Shown here piece by piece: positions 53,584-64,000 of a DNA stretch of 64,000 bases (position 1 is its first letter; each line of letters starts with the position of its first letter). The DNA comes from Rhizomys pruinosus. Lineage: Eukaryota; Chordata; Mammalia; Rodentia; Spalacidae. Position numbers and translations under genes: made by a program. The stretch covers positions 5,258,202-5,322,201 of the forward strand of contig VZQC01006876.1 in NCBI GenBank assembly GCA_009823505.1. Direction: 5' to 3'. The notes under the pieces are model-generated. The model did no database searches and had not been told where the DNA came from. It saw nothing but the letters and a program-made list of their open reading frames with translations.

Positions 53584-55196
53584 AAAATTAACATACATCA
53601 GTAGCCTTTCTTTACACCAACAAGCAACTGAAGAAGGAATATAAGGAGTCCTTCCCACTCACAATAGCCTCAAAAACAATAAAAAACCTAGGAGTAAACC
53701 TAACCAAACAACCAAAGATCTCTACAACAAAAATTATAAGCTCCTGAAGAAGGAGATTGAAGAAGACATCAGAGGATGGTAAAACCTCCCATGCTCATGG
53801 ATTGGGAAAATTAACATAGTAAAAATGTCCATTTTACGCAAATTGATATACATATTTAAGGCAATCCAAATTAAAATCCCAAGGACATTTTTCACAGGCT
53901 TGGAAAAAAATTCTTAAATTCATATGGAACAACAAAAGACCCCAAATAGCCAAAGCAACCCTGAGTGAAAAGAGCAATACAGGGGGGATTTCTATACCAA
54001 ACATCAAACCATACTACAGGGCTATAGTCATAAAAACAGCCTGGTACTGGCACAAAAGCAGACTGGTAGACCAATGGAACAAAACTGAAGATCCAAACTT
54101 GAGCACATCCAATTTAGCCACCTCATATTTGACAAGGGAGCCAAAAAGACTCAGTGGAGGAAAGACAGCATCTTCAGCAAATGGTGTTGGCAAAACTGGA
54201 TCACCACTTGTAGAAAAATAAAATTAAGCCTCTACCTCTCACCCTGTACAACAATCAACTCCAAATGGATCAAAGACCTCAATGTGAAACCCAAAAGTCT
54301 AAAGATGATAGAAGAAAAGGTTAGCAGCAATGTACAAGACATAGGTGTAGTAAAATACTTTCTAAATCAGACAGCAGCTGCTCAGGAAATAAGGTCAACA
54401 AATGACAAGTGGGACCTTATTAAACTCAAAAGTTTCTGTGCAGCAAAAGAAACAGACAGGGAAGTGAAGAGACAACCCACAGACTGGGAGGAAACCTTCC
54501 CTGCTGATACATCTGACAGAGCATTAACCTCCAGAATATATAAACTATTCAAAAAACAAAGAAGAAAACAAATGATTCACTCAAAAGATGGAGTAAAGAG
54601 CTGAGCAGAGACGTCACAAGTGAGGAAATAGAGATGGCTGAGAAACATCTTTAAAAAATGTTCAACATCGCTAATAATTAAGGAAATGAGAATTAAAACC
54701 ACTTTAAGATACCATCTCACCCCTATAAGGCTCGCAAGAATCAAGAAAACAAATTATACTAAATGCTGGAGAGAGTGTGGGGAAAGAGGAACACTCATCC
54801 ACTGCTGGTGGGAATGCAAACTTGTACAGCCACTATGGAAAGCAGAATGGAAAACCCTTAAAAAGACTCAAAATGAGCCTAACACCTGACCCAGCTATAC
54901 CACTTCTGGGAATATGTCCACCAGACTCTTCATACCACAGAGATACATGTACAGCCATGTTCATCGCAGCTCTCTTCACAATAGTGAAGAGCTGGAACCA
55001 ACAGAAATGCCCCTCAACTGAGTGGATAGAGAAAATGTGGTTCATCTACACAACAGAGTTCTACACAGCAGTAAAGAAAGATGACATCATGAAATTTGCA
55101 TGTACATGGATGGAACTGGAAGAAATTATCTTAAGTGAAGTAACACAGTCCCAGAAAAGCAAAGGATGAATGGTATCCCTCATCTGTGGATGCTAA
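53584..55196 (+). pseudogene. L1-C ORF2 C-terminal half, broken
   Basis: From the thumb region (SLHQQATEEGI-type text) through [21 protein letters not shown] (about 54227) and the cysteine-rich tail [18 protein letters not shown] (about 54762-54815, all four ligands kept) to the natural TAA at 55194-55196. Stops and frameshifts occur at several places, for example TAA at about 53780 and TGA at about 54602 and 55167. Confidence 0.88.
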
Positions 55197-55248
55197 CACC
55201 ATTAACCCAGTTGTAAATATTCCTTGTGGGGAGTGATGCATATTGGAA

Positions 55249-55292
55249 AGAAGAAGAAGAAGAAGAACAAGAAGAAGAAGAAGAAGAAGAAG

Positions 55293-55327
<35 letters not shown>
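55249..55327. repeat. (AAG)n(AAC)n microsatellite in L1-C 3' UTR
   Basis: Expanded from the AACAACAACAG stretch seen just after the ORF2 stop in the other copies. Confidence 0.95.
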
Positions 55328-55329
<2 letters not shown>

Positions 55330-56082
55330 TAAAAGACTACAACAAAGAACTGACTGAAATGTGAATCTGGTGGAGTAGGAGGGTTGGGAGGGGGTCATGG
55401 GTCTACATTAGATTAATGTATATTGGATTGATGTGAGTTTAACAGGTATCCAAATTTGTCCAAACTTTGTCTGCATATTATATGCTATTCTAGGTCTTAG
55501 TAAAAGTAAAAATGTCTCTATCAAACAACATTGGTTAAAAGGTTTTAATAAAAAAGTAATACATTTAAGCTAATTGGAAAAATAAACTGTTGTCCAAATC
55601 TGCTTCACTTATAATTTGTATAACAACAACTTTGGGGTTAATGGATATAAATATTCTCTACAATGTTTGTGTTGTACAGTATCAACTTGTAACATTTTCT
55701 TCTACCTGTAGGATAATTTAAATAAAGTAATTAAGTTGGCTTCCCAAATTAACAACATACAGTCAGTGATAAACAGCTTAATACATAAAAGTTGGTCCAG
55801 CTAAACATTAAAAGAAAGAAAAGCCTCAGATTGCTGCAGACATCAAACATCTCTGTGGATCCTAATTGTAACAACTATTTATAATGTGCCCTAATGAACT
55901 TTTCCTTTCAGGTGCCGCAAAGATTTAATATGAGAGACTTCCTTACCTCCTTTTCATAGAACAAAGAAAAATATGATGGTAATGAAGTCATTCCCTAACT
56001 GTAAACTAGAGCTTACTATTACAGAGGTAATCTCTTATAAAAGTGATATAGTTGCCTTCTTTAATTGACTGATAGTCATAGG

Positions 56083-58035
56083 AACTGTGAAAGGATAATT
56101 CCCTATTCAGAGACAAATATAATATTAAAATCTGTATAAGCTGGGTAATCAAGCAAAATATATTAATACATGAGAGCTCTGATATCAGAAATGTATTATT
56201 TAGCCAAAGAGATGTTGGCTAGGAGATCCAACCTACCCCCCCCAAAGATAATAGCGTTTTGCCAGCAAACTGGGTTACCTGCAAGAAGAGAGGCGGTAAG
56301 GCCCTACTGTCAAAGACCTGGTGTAAGCATGGGAAAGATATATTGAGACCACACTTGCAAATATACAGTTGGCCTCTGGAATGCCAGAGAGTGTTACCAA
56401 AGGCTACTAAATCAATAAAGCAAATATCAGTCTTCTTGAGTCAAGCAAGACTCCTCCATCAGCACCAGCTACACCTCACCTGCCTGGAAATACTGTGCAG
56501 CAGAGGAAGCCAAATGTCTGTATATCCCAAATCTAATTGGCTATTAGCTTTCCCCTTGGAGGAATAATTCATGGATGATGTCACAAGCTTAAGTCCTCTA
56601 GTGGTTAGGAGATGTTACAAGCCACAGTAGACCTTGTCAGCCTTTACAGAAAAGCTATAGTCCATGGATTAGCATACCATCTAAACATCTGTGTCTATAG
56701 CAATGAAACCTACCATAATAATTAGTACTGTTTAAATGCCTGTATATCTAATTGCTTGTGCTTCATCAGTAGGAATAAAAGGTTATTCCTGGATAAACCG
56801 CCAACCCATGAAAGTAATCAGCCTAAACTGATCAAAGTCCAAAACGACATCTCCAGAGAAAGTAGACTGCTTTGCTTCTTGCCCACTTGTGTCCCTTTTC
56901 TAAAGCCTAGGGAACAATCTGTGGAAGAGGGGGAGTAGTAGAATGTAAGGGCTGGGATTGGGGTGAATGGTGAAACTACAGCAATATAGACTGGACTCTT
57001 ATCTGATCAACATGATAGTACATATAAGCTCCTCCAGCTGGACAGTGAATGGGGGCCTTGGGCTGTATAAGTTTGGGCATAGCTACTTGCAAATTGGTTT
57101 TACATGAAGGATGCTTGTATTAATTAGTTATTGCCTTTTATTAAAATAAATAAATAAATAAATAAGAACAAGAAGAAAGAAATAAGCTGTAAAAGAAACA
57201 GGGAGAAAGACACAAGAGGGAATGTGGCTATCATTTAATTCCCAAAGAATAATTTACTAAAATGTAATTTATAATCCATAAGAAATTCAAATATTGAATT
57301 CTGTGCTATTCTAGGTCTTTTATTGTCCTGCGGAATAAAATTTTTGAAGTTTCACACATTAATATATTTACATGCACTAAACATGAATTCAAATATTTGC
57401 AAGTGCCTGTCAAGGATTCATTGTTGATGTCCATCTACATTTTATAGAAATTTCAGAGGTACAATGCATCTGAGTTAATTGGAGATATAAATTCCTGTTG
57501 TCCACATTTGTTTTACTTAAAATCTGTGTAGCAATGGATTTGGGATAGCACATACAAATGTTCTCTGTAATATTTCTGTTGTACAGTATCACCTTGTAGC
57601 ATTCTCTTTCATCTATAGGATGATTTAACTTAAAAATTAGGTTTGCTTCCCAAGTCAATCACATACAGTCACCCAAAGCAGCATGGGCAAATTTAATGAA
57701 ATCTGTGCTTTGATTCCACCCTATAGGTATGTATAATACAACTGCCTTTTTGAGACTCATGGGTCAAAAAACAAGAACCTAAAATAAAAAAGGGGGATAC
57801 AGATAGATATGAAACCTTTTTGTCAAAAACTTTGCAATGCAAATCTTAAAACTAGCTACGGGAAAAGATTTGTATATTCCAACTGGTCAAAATGTCACCA
57901 ACTTAACGGCTGAGAAAGAAAAGATAAGGCTTTGCATTGAGTAGGATGTACCAGAAAGTGCCAGCAGAAAGGTTGGACCATCTGAACATTGAAAGGAAGA
58001 AAGGCCTCTGATTGCTGCAAACATCAAACCCCTCT
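56083..58035. other. Second, cleaner copy of the 1.95 kb duplicated block
   Basis: Here the block continues without a break into L1-C on the left and L1-D on the right, and the L1-D TSD spans its inner edge. This is therefore the original context. Confidence 0.9.
57231..57445. other. Non-L1 spacer between L1-C and L1-D
   Basis: AT-rich unique sequence, duplicated at about 52782-52997. Confidence 0.6.
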
Positions 58036-59500
58036 GTGGATCCTACTTGTAACAACTATTTATAATGAGTCCTAATGAACCTTCCCTTCTAAGTGCCACA
58101 AAGGTTTTAATACGGGAGATTATCTTACCTCCCCCGCATAGAACAAGGAGAAATATGATGATGATGAGGTCGTTCTCCAACTGTAAATTGGAGACAACTG
58201 TTACAGAGGTAATTTCTTATAAAACCAGTAAAACTGCCTTCTTTAATTAACTAATAGACATAGGAACTGTAAAAAGGATTATTCTCTATTCAGAACCAAA
58301 TATAATACTAAAGTCTCCTTAAGCTATGCACTTAAGCAAGATATATTAATACAGGATCTCTGACATCAGCAATGGATTATTATACCAAGGAGATATTGGC
58401 CAGGGGATCCAAGTCCCCACAAAAGGTAAAGGCTCCTTGCCTCTAAACGGGGATATCTGCAAGAAGAGAGGCGATAAAGCCCTGCTGTCGAAGACCTGAC
58501 GTAAACATGGGAAAGATGTATTGAGACCACACATGCAAGTGAGCAGATGGCCTCTGGAATACCAGAGAGTGTTACCAAAGTCCACTAAACCAATAAAGCA
58601 AACATAGGTCTCCTTGAATCAAGCAAGACTCCTCCATCAGCACCAGCTACATTTCACCTGCCTGGAAATACTGTGCAACAATGGCAGCCATATGCTCCTA
58701 TATCCCAAATCGAATTGGCTATTAGCTCTCTCCTTGGAGGAATAACCCACGGCTGATGCAACAAACTTACATCCTCTAACGGTTAGGAGATATTATAAGC
58801 CACAGTAATATCTAACAGAAAAAAATGTAATTCATAGATTAACATACCATCCAATCATCTATGTCTATACCAAAGTAACCTACCATAGCAATTAGTACTG
58901 TTTAGATACCTATATATCTAATTGCTTGTGCTTCATTAGTAGGATCGAAAGGTTATTCCTGTACAAACTGTCAGCCCATGAAAGGAAACAGCCAGAATTG
59001 ACCAGAGACCAAGACAACAGTTCCAGAGAAAGTAGACTGTTTCACTTCTCATCCACCTGTGCCACATTTCTAAGCCTAGGGACCAATCTGCGGAAGAGGG
59101 GGCGTGGTAGAATGTAAGGGCTGGAATTGGGGTGAATGGTGAAACTATAGCAATATAGTCTGGACACTCATTTGATCAACTTGCTTGAACATACAAGACC
59201 CCCCCTGCCCCCTGCTGGATTGTGGGACCCATGGGCTGTGTGGGTTTGGGTACAACTGCTTGCAAACTGGTTTTACATGAAGGATGCTTGTACTCATAAA
59301 TTATTACTTAATGTTAAAAAATGAAAAAAATCTGAGAGAAACATGCAGGACAGTTATGGCAGAATGCATGATCTGAGATGGGGTGGGGTGGGGTGGGGGG
59401 AAGGGAAAGGGAAATATGCCTGAACTGAATTGGAAAATGATGTATGAAATACACAAAGCATCACTAAAAAATGAAAATTAAAAAAAAATAAAATATAAAA
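57465..59500 (+). mobile_element. L1-D: 5'-truncated L1 consisting only of 3' UTR, 19-bp TSD
   Basis: Bounded by agaaatttcagaggtacaa (57446-57464) and agaaattgcagaagtacaa (59501-59519), two mismatches. It starts at TGCATCTGAGTTAATTGG in the proximal 3' UTR and runs colinearly for about 2.0 kb to the terminal G-rich tract (59379-59411), CACAAAGCATCACTAAAAA and the A-rich tail. This is the only truncated copy here with readable ends and no inversion, and it gives the best colinear view of the long 3' UTR outside L1-A. Confidence 0.93.
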
Positions 59501-59519
59501 AGAAATTGCAGAAGTACAA

Positions 59520-61184
59520 AAAGAAAATAAACTATTAACAATGAAAGATGATTTCCATTCATTTAAAAGGATTTATAGTGTCATTTCTTTGCAACATGCA
59601 ATACATACATATACATTCATGAGAAACATACATATTGCCATGGAGTTTATGATACATCTGAACTTAATCCACTTGATGCCATATAATCAAATAAAAGGTT
59701 TGCATTCTGTAAATTTCCAAAAGAAAAGAGATGGATGAGACAAAAATAAAAATAAAAGATGAGACCATAGTTAATTCACCTTGGTACTCTTTCCATTTCA
59801 TTTTGGCAGTGATTAAGAATTCTGATAATGGAAAATAATAAGACAACATCATTTATTCTAAGGGCATGCAGTTAGGTACACAGCAACAAACCTGAAGCTT
59901 CATGAATTCCAGATGGGACAAGTAATCAGATTACTTGTGGGTATTTTAATAGGACCCAGAGGTGTGAACAAATCACTCACCATATGTTTAATATCTATAC
60001 AGATCTATTTCTTTTAACTGCTACTGTAATCTTTCTTTTTATTTACTTTTTATTGGCATGCCCTTAAATGGATATCATTTCTTAACTACAGATAAGCTTA
60101 CAGGCTATATATGAACACTCAGACACATTTATTATCTCTCCTTTTACTGTACTCCCTACTTTTCTCTCTGATATTTTAGTTTTCTGGCCAATAATATGGC
60201 TGCCACTCATGCTTCATGATGACAGGTTTCCATTCCCATCTTTCTTACTGAAGTCACCTTAAGCTTTTTTGAAGAAATATGAAAGATAGGAATCGAACTG
60301 TCATAAAGTGATAGAAATACACATTATAAACAGTGTCCAGTGCATGCATATCTGTTACGAATATTTAAGTTATTCTTAGTCACATTCATGTTCTGAAGAA
60401 TTTGTTTCTGTGGATTATTATTATTTCTCTGTTTGCAAGAGAATTTTAATGGTTTGCCACCTTTCTCCTTATAAATTGCAAACTAGATTTCAAATCAATC
60501 TAGGTGAGGCAGAGGACATTTATGCTCTGTAAGGAACTTGCTTCAGATTCAATATGTAGCAGTAAGAAAGTCACTGCCTGGGAAATACAGTATTCAATAT
60601 AAAGACAATGGTACCTAAAATTCCACACAGAATACTTTTGTAAGGATACTAGCTTCTTACACCATGCAATTATGGAATATCTCAAGGGAAAAGTGGACAT
60701 TGGTAATTATATCCCAATATTCATTCTTTCCTCTGCATCATCAATGAGGTTATGAATCTTGATTTTCTGTAGCTTCAAGCTCCCTGCTGCATTCTCATAC
60801 TATCCTGAAGTTGTGTACACTTGTTACTAAGATTGAAGGAGGGAAGGATAAGAATCAGTGAAATGTGAAAAGTAAGTCATTTTCTTACAATAAGACAAGA
60901 ATCATTGACATTTCCCTTTTTTTCCCTTGTCAATGACTAGGAAATGATGGATGAGAAAACTGGAAGTCACACTATGAGGAATACAGGGAAACCCCAGGAG
61001 CACTACTCAACTCATAGATGATTGATACCTGTGAATCCCTTTCTGTCTATTTAAGCAATCTAATTATGATTTCCATATTCTAGAACTGTGATATTTGTAT
61101 TTTTGTTCCTATATTTATTGCTAATATAATGTACTCCTTAAATGGGAAAGTAACTGTTTATAAGACCTTTTCTATAGTTGTTAT
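59520..61184. other. No gene seen
   Basis: Unique AT-rich sequence with no recognised repeat and no convincing frame. Confidence 0.5.
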
Positions 61185-61224
61185 TGGCAGAAAATCTTTT
61201 TTTTTTTTTTTGGCAGAAAATCTT
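61185..61224. repeat. Poly(T) flanked by a 14-bp direct repeat
   Basis: tggcagaaaatctt occurs at 61185-61198 and 61211-61224, with only a run of about 12 T between. Confidence 0.92.
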
Positions 61225-61682
61225 ATGCAACTCTTATATAATGCTCAGCATTTCTTAGTCAACGGTATCATAACACAATTACATAGACAATGAAGGATCA
61301 TAGACTTAGTTTTTGATTTTTTATTTCCAGTTTGAGAAGTTTAAGAATTTCCTTGTAATACTGACAAAAATACTTAGAAGTACTGGCACAAGGTGCGACT
61401 TACAATTCAAACTGACTCTAAGATTTAAGGATATTTTATATATCTCATTACATAAAAGTTTCTTATTATAGCTAAGTCCTTTAAAATAATTTCCATGGCT
61501 TGCTTGGCATTAAAAAATTCATCTTTTTCACTGTTGCCATGATGATAATGTCTGTGCCTTGGCATTATCTGTCCAGCAACAGTAAGAGCAGCTTTACAGT
61601 AAGGATGCCATTTAGCAGATAGAGTGGTTTCTGTTGGACACTAAATACTGCTAAAAAATGAATCATTTTTGGTGAAATCTAC
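61225..61682. other. No gene seen
   Basis: Unique AT-rich sequence. Confidence 0.5.
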
Positions 61683-61691
61683 TAAGTGTAG

Positions 61692-61695
<4 letters not shown>

Positions 61696-61729
<34 letters not shown>

Positions 61730-61826
61730 AGACAGGGTCTCGCTGTAGTCCCAGCTGTCCTGGAACTCACTCTGTAGACGAGGCTGGCCTTGAACTCACA
61801 AAGATCCATCTGTCTCTGCCTCCCAA
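61696..61826 (-). mobile_element. 5'-truncated B1 SINE with (GT)n
   Basis: The B1 lacks its first about 30 bases (the part with GCCGGGCGTGGTGGC). The tail side is a (GT)n run of about 26 bases (61700-61725). Perfect 13-bp TSD taagtgtagtttt at 61683-61695 and 61827-61839. Confidence 0.93.
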
Positions 61827-61930
61827 TAAGTGTAGTTTTAAAGCCAATTATCTGCATGAAAATTTATGAAGATGAGAGAGCTATTAGTTTATCTCTAAAA
61901 TTAGATTATATATATGATGCATATATTTTA

Positions 61931-62110
61931 TTTTATTTATTTATTTATTTATTTATTTATTTTTGGTCTTTTCGAGACAGGGTCTCCCTGTAGCCCCAGC
62001 TGTCCTGGAACTCACTCTGTAGACCAGGCTGGCCTTGAACTCACAAAGATCCTCCTGTCTCTGCCTCCCAAGTGCTAGGGTTAAAGGCGTGCGCCACCAC
62101 GCCCAGCCTC
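61931..62110 (-). mobile_element. B1 SINE with (TTTA)n tail
   Basis: Full-length antisense B1 close to consensus (GAGACAGGGTCTCCCTGTAGCCCCAGC...GTGCGCCACCACGCCCAGCC), tail expanded to (TTTA)n. Perfect TSD atgcatatatttta at 61917-61930 and 62111-62124. Confidence 0.96.
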
Positions 62111-63033
62111 ATGCATATATTTTAAATAACTTTTTATGCATGTTTTTTGGGTAAAACTGAACATTTAAATCAGTTATCAATAAGCATTTATTCTACTGAA
62201 TGTATGCTATACTTGTCTTTTGTTCCACGTTCAAGAATTCCATACCTGCAAATAATGTGTTTTGATCAAAACTCCCATTTCCCTCCCTTTCAATGACTCT
62301 CTTAACCTCACAATTTTCGCCTCACAATTTCATGGTCCCTATTATTTTTTGACATATAAAATTTATATTAGCAGTTATTTTAGAACATGTCCTAATTTTT
62401 ACCGTGAATTTTTCTTGATTTTTGAATTTTTTTTCTTTCATAAAATTTTTATTTATCCCTACATATGGAAGTGTCAATGCTAAAGAGTGGGCTTACATGG
62501 TGGAAAGATAAGTATATCAAATTTCAGAATCCAAAGACCAATGATCTTGCTAGTAACTTTGCATATAAGAGTCATGTAGTTGCTCAATATTATTTTGTAA
62601 AATACATTGTTGAGAATTTCATGCAACTCCTTCCATACCTTCCCCATCCTTCTCCACTTTATGACCTCTCCCTCTTTTTTTTACATGTTCCTCCTTTAAT
62701 TTTATATTACTCTAAAATATGAATACATTCTTTCCACCCATATACAGTAATTACAGAATCTGGAAGTAAGTGCTGGGTCTATTCTAGAGCCCATTAAGAG
62801 ATTTATATTATAACAACATAGTTGCTTTCAGATAAACAAAAATATAACAGTAATGTTGTCCAGCTTGCCTTTTATTTGAGGATTTGGTGTTAGCATCCAC
62901 AAATGAGGAAAACTATTTGCTGCTTGTTACTTCACTTATAATGGCTTCAAGTTCCATCCATTTATCTGCAAAGTTCATGATGTCATCTTTCTTAGCCATT
63001 GAATACTCCATTGTGTAGATATACCACATTTTT

Positions 63034-63252
63034 AAAATTTTATTTACTTTTTATGTGTATGAATGTACTGTCTGCATGTAGGTTTGTGCACCCCTGGTCG
63101 TGCAATGCCGTGGAGGTCAGAAGAAGGTGTCAGATTCCCCTGGAACTGGAGTCAAAGATGCTTCTCAGCCACCATGTGGGTGCTGGGAATCAAACCTGGG
63201 TCCTCTGCAAGAGCAGTTGGCGCTTTTAACCACTATACTATCTCTCCAGCCC
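63034..63252 (-). mobile_element. B2 SINE in old L1 ORF2
   Basis: Antisense B2, internally shortened (GGAACTGGAGTCAAAGATGC). TSD taccacattttt at 63022-63033 and 63257-63268. Confidence 0.93.
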
Positions 63253-63327
63253 AATGTACCACATTTTTGTCATCCACTGCTCTGTTGAGGGGCATTTGGG
63301 TTAGTTCCATCTCTTTGCTATTGAGAT

Positions 63328-63368
63328 TGTTTATTGCAGCTCTCTCTATAAGAGAGCTGCAATAAACA
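63328..63368. repeat. Perfect 18-bp inverted repeat
   Basis: Arms 63328-63345 and 63351-63368 (tgtttattgcagctctct and its exact inverse complement) with a 5-base spacer, inside L1 ORF2 sequence that is not palindromic in other copies. Confidence 0.97.
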
Positions 63369-63463
63369 AGAATACGCATGTATCTTTGTGGTAGGATGAG
63401 TCTTGTGGGAATATACCCAGGAGTGATATGACTGGATCAGGTGGTAGGCTCATTTTGAGTCTT

Positions 63464-63495
63464 TTGAAAGTATGTGGGGAATCACATACTTTCAA
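63464..63495. repeat. Perfect 13-bp inverted repeat
   Basis: Arms 63464-63476 and 63483-63495 (ttgaaagtatgtg and its inverse complement) with a 6-base spacer. It lies 96 bases from the previous hairpin, in the same old L1. Confidence 0.95.
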
Positions 63496-63736
63496 TAATG
63501 GCTTTACAAGTTTATATTGCTACTAACAATGGATAATTGTTCCCCTTTCCCCAAACCTCACCAGCATCTGGTGTTTTCTTGATCATAGCCAGTCATATTG
63601 GAGTGAGATGATATCTGAGAGTGGTTTTACTGTGCATTTCCTTAATTATTAATACTGTTGAACACTTTTTAAGATTTTTCTCAGCCATCTTTAATTCCTC
63701 ACTGGTGAAGTCTCTGGTCAGCTGTTTACTCCATCT

Positions 63737-64000
63737 TTTTTTTTTTTTAATAATAATTTTTAATTTTATTTTATTTATTTTTGTATGTGTATGAGTGTAC
63801 TGTCTGCATGTAGGTTTGTGCACCCGTGTTGTGCAATGCCTCGGAGGTCAGAAGAGGGTGTCGGATTCCCCTGGAACTGGAGTTCTCCTGGAGTTGGAGT
63901 TTCAGACGGTTCTCAGCCGCCATGTGGGTGCTGGGGATCGAACCCGGGTCCTCTGTAAGAGCGGTCAGCGCTCTCAACCGCTAGGCCATCTCTCCAGCCC
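63737..64000 (-). mobile_element. B2 SINE reaching the window edge
   Basis: Antisense B2 from the A/T-rich tail to the GGGCTGGAGAGATGGCC head at 64000. It interrupts the L1 ORF2 after CTCCATCTTT; its right TSD lies outside the window. Confidence 0.93.

Larger units (their letters stand above)
53584..57230 (+). mobile_element. L1-C: 5'-truncated L1 with long 3' UTR
   Basis: ORF2 C-terminal half (53584-55196) is followed by a proximal 3' UTR with a triplet microsatellite (55249-55327), a G-rich tract at about 55376-55398, a deletion near 55786 (from the equivalent of CATACAGTCA to the CAGCTTAATAC text) and the distal UTR to about 57110. The end is unclear: after TTAAAATAAATAAATAAATAAGAACAAGAAGAAAG the usual terminal purine tract is not found. 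It is older than L1-A and L1-E judging by divergence. The left edge is the junction at 53,583, so the original 5' end is unknown. Confidence 0.8.
62590..63736 (-). mobile_element. Older L1, ORF2 C-terminus and short-type 3' UTR
   Basis: Antisense 3' UTR (about 62590-62889) shares text with the L1 at 13 kb (TATTACTCTAAAATATGNRTAC, CAGTTGCTTTCAG) but not with the long-UTR L1s. The ORF2 stop (TAA) is at 62890-62892, and the ORF2 C-terminus runs to about 63736 and continues past a B2 beyond the window. Two B2s and two hairpins interrupt it. No frame survives. Confidence 0.82.

Noticed and set aside
51637..58035. A real recent tandem duplication of 4.4 kb
   Set aside because: Possible, but the differences are dominated by single-base indels in one copy only, which favours an assembly artefact. 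It is reported as such with a test.
51385..58578. Regularly spaced repeats as a CRISPR or tandem gene array
   Set aside because: The recurring blocks are kilobase-long L1 3' UTRs with poly(A) tails and TSDs, and this is a vertebrate genome. No short repeat/spacer pattern exists.

Overview
This window is a gene-poor, AT-rich stretch of a rodent nuclear genome. B1 and B2 SINEs, one B3-like SINE, Lx-type L1 relics and several related younger L1 copies place it among the muroid rodents. The young L1 ORF1/ORF2 and the B2 3' half do not look like the mouse or rat forms I know, so a non-Mus, non-Rattus muroid is my inference. I found no intact host protein-coding gene, rRNA, tRNA or CRISPR array. 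The only host-gene trace is a broken processed copy of DTWD2 at 2.4-3.0 kb on the minus strand.

Layout. 0-8 kb: an endogenous-retrovirus-like remnant with a short LTR (0.8-2.2 kb), an assembly gap (2302-2362), the DTWD2 pseudogene, a B2, microsatellites and old Lx relics. 8.7-18.8 kb: an L1 ORF2 fragment, a 5'-inverted L1 tail (9781-11484) carrying a nested B2, B1/B2 insertions, two older L1 3' ends, a URR1-like element and an MLT1-like LTR. 18,858-26,708: a full-length minus-strand L1 (7.85 kb, here L1-A) with intact ORF1, broken ORF2 and a 2.4 kb 3' UTR. 27-31.3 kb: an old Lx copy split by a 5'-inverted L1 (L1-F), then an ancient L1. 31,286-36,623: a 5'-inverted L1 (L1-E) whose inverted part holds a 971-codon open ORF2. 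37.4-38.7 and 43.75-45.06 kb: two more 5'-inverted L1 tails (L1-G, L1-H). 45.6-51.6 kb: a decayed near-full-length L1 (L1-B) with 5'-UTR monomers and two B2 insertions. 51.6-59.5 kb: a duplicated block, L1-C and L1-D. 59.5-64 kb: unique sequence, two B1s, then an old minus-strand L1 with two B2s.

How it fits together. Most of the window is the history of one L1 lineage and the SINEs that depend on L1 machinery. Many insertions show target-site duplications (TSDs) that can be read directly. Three observations stand out. First, the younger L1s carry about 2.1 kb of extra 3'-UTR sequence that is absent from older L1s in the same window. Second, five of seven insertions with readable ends have 5' inversions of the twin-priming type. 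Third, the block 51,637-53,583 is an indel-riddled near copy of 56,083-58,035 and looks like an assembly gap filled with an unpolished read.
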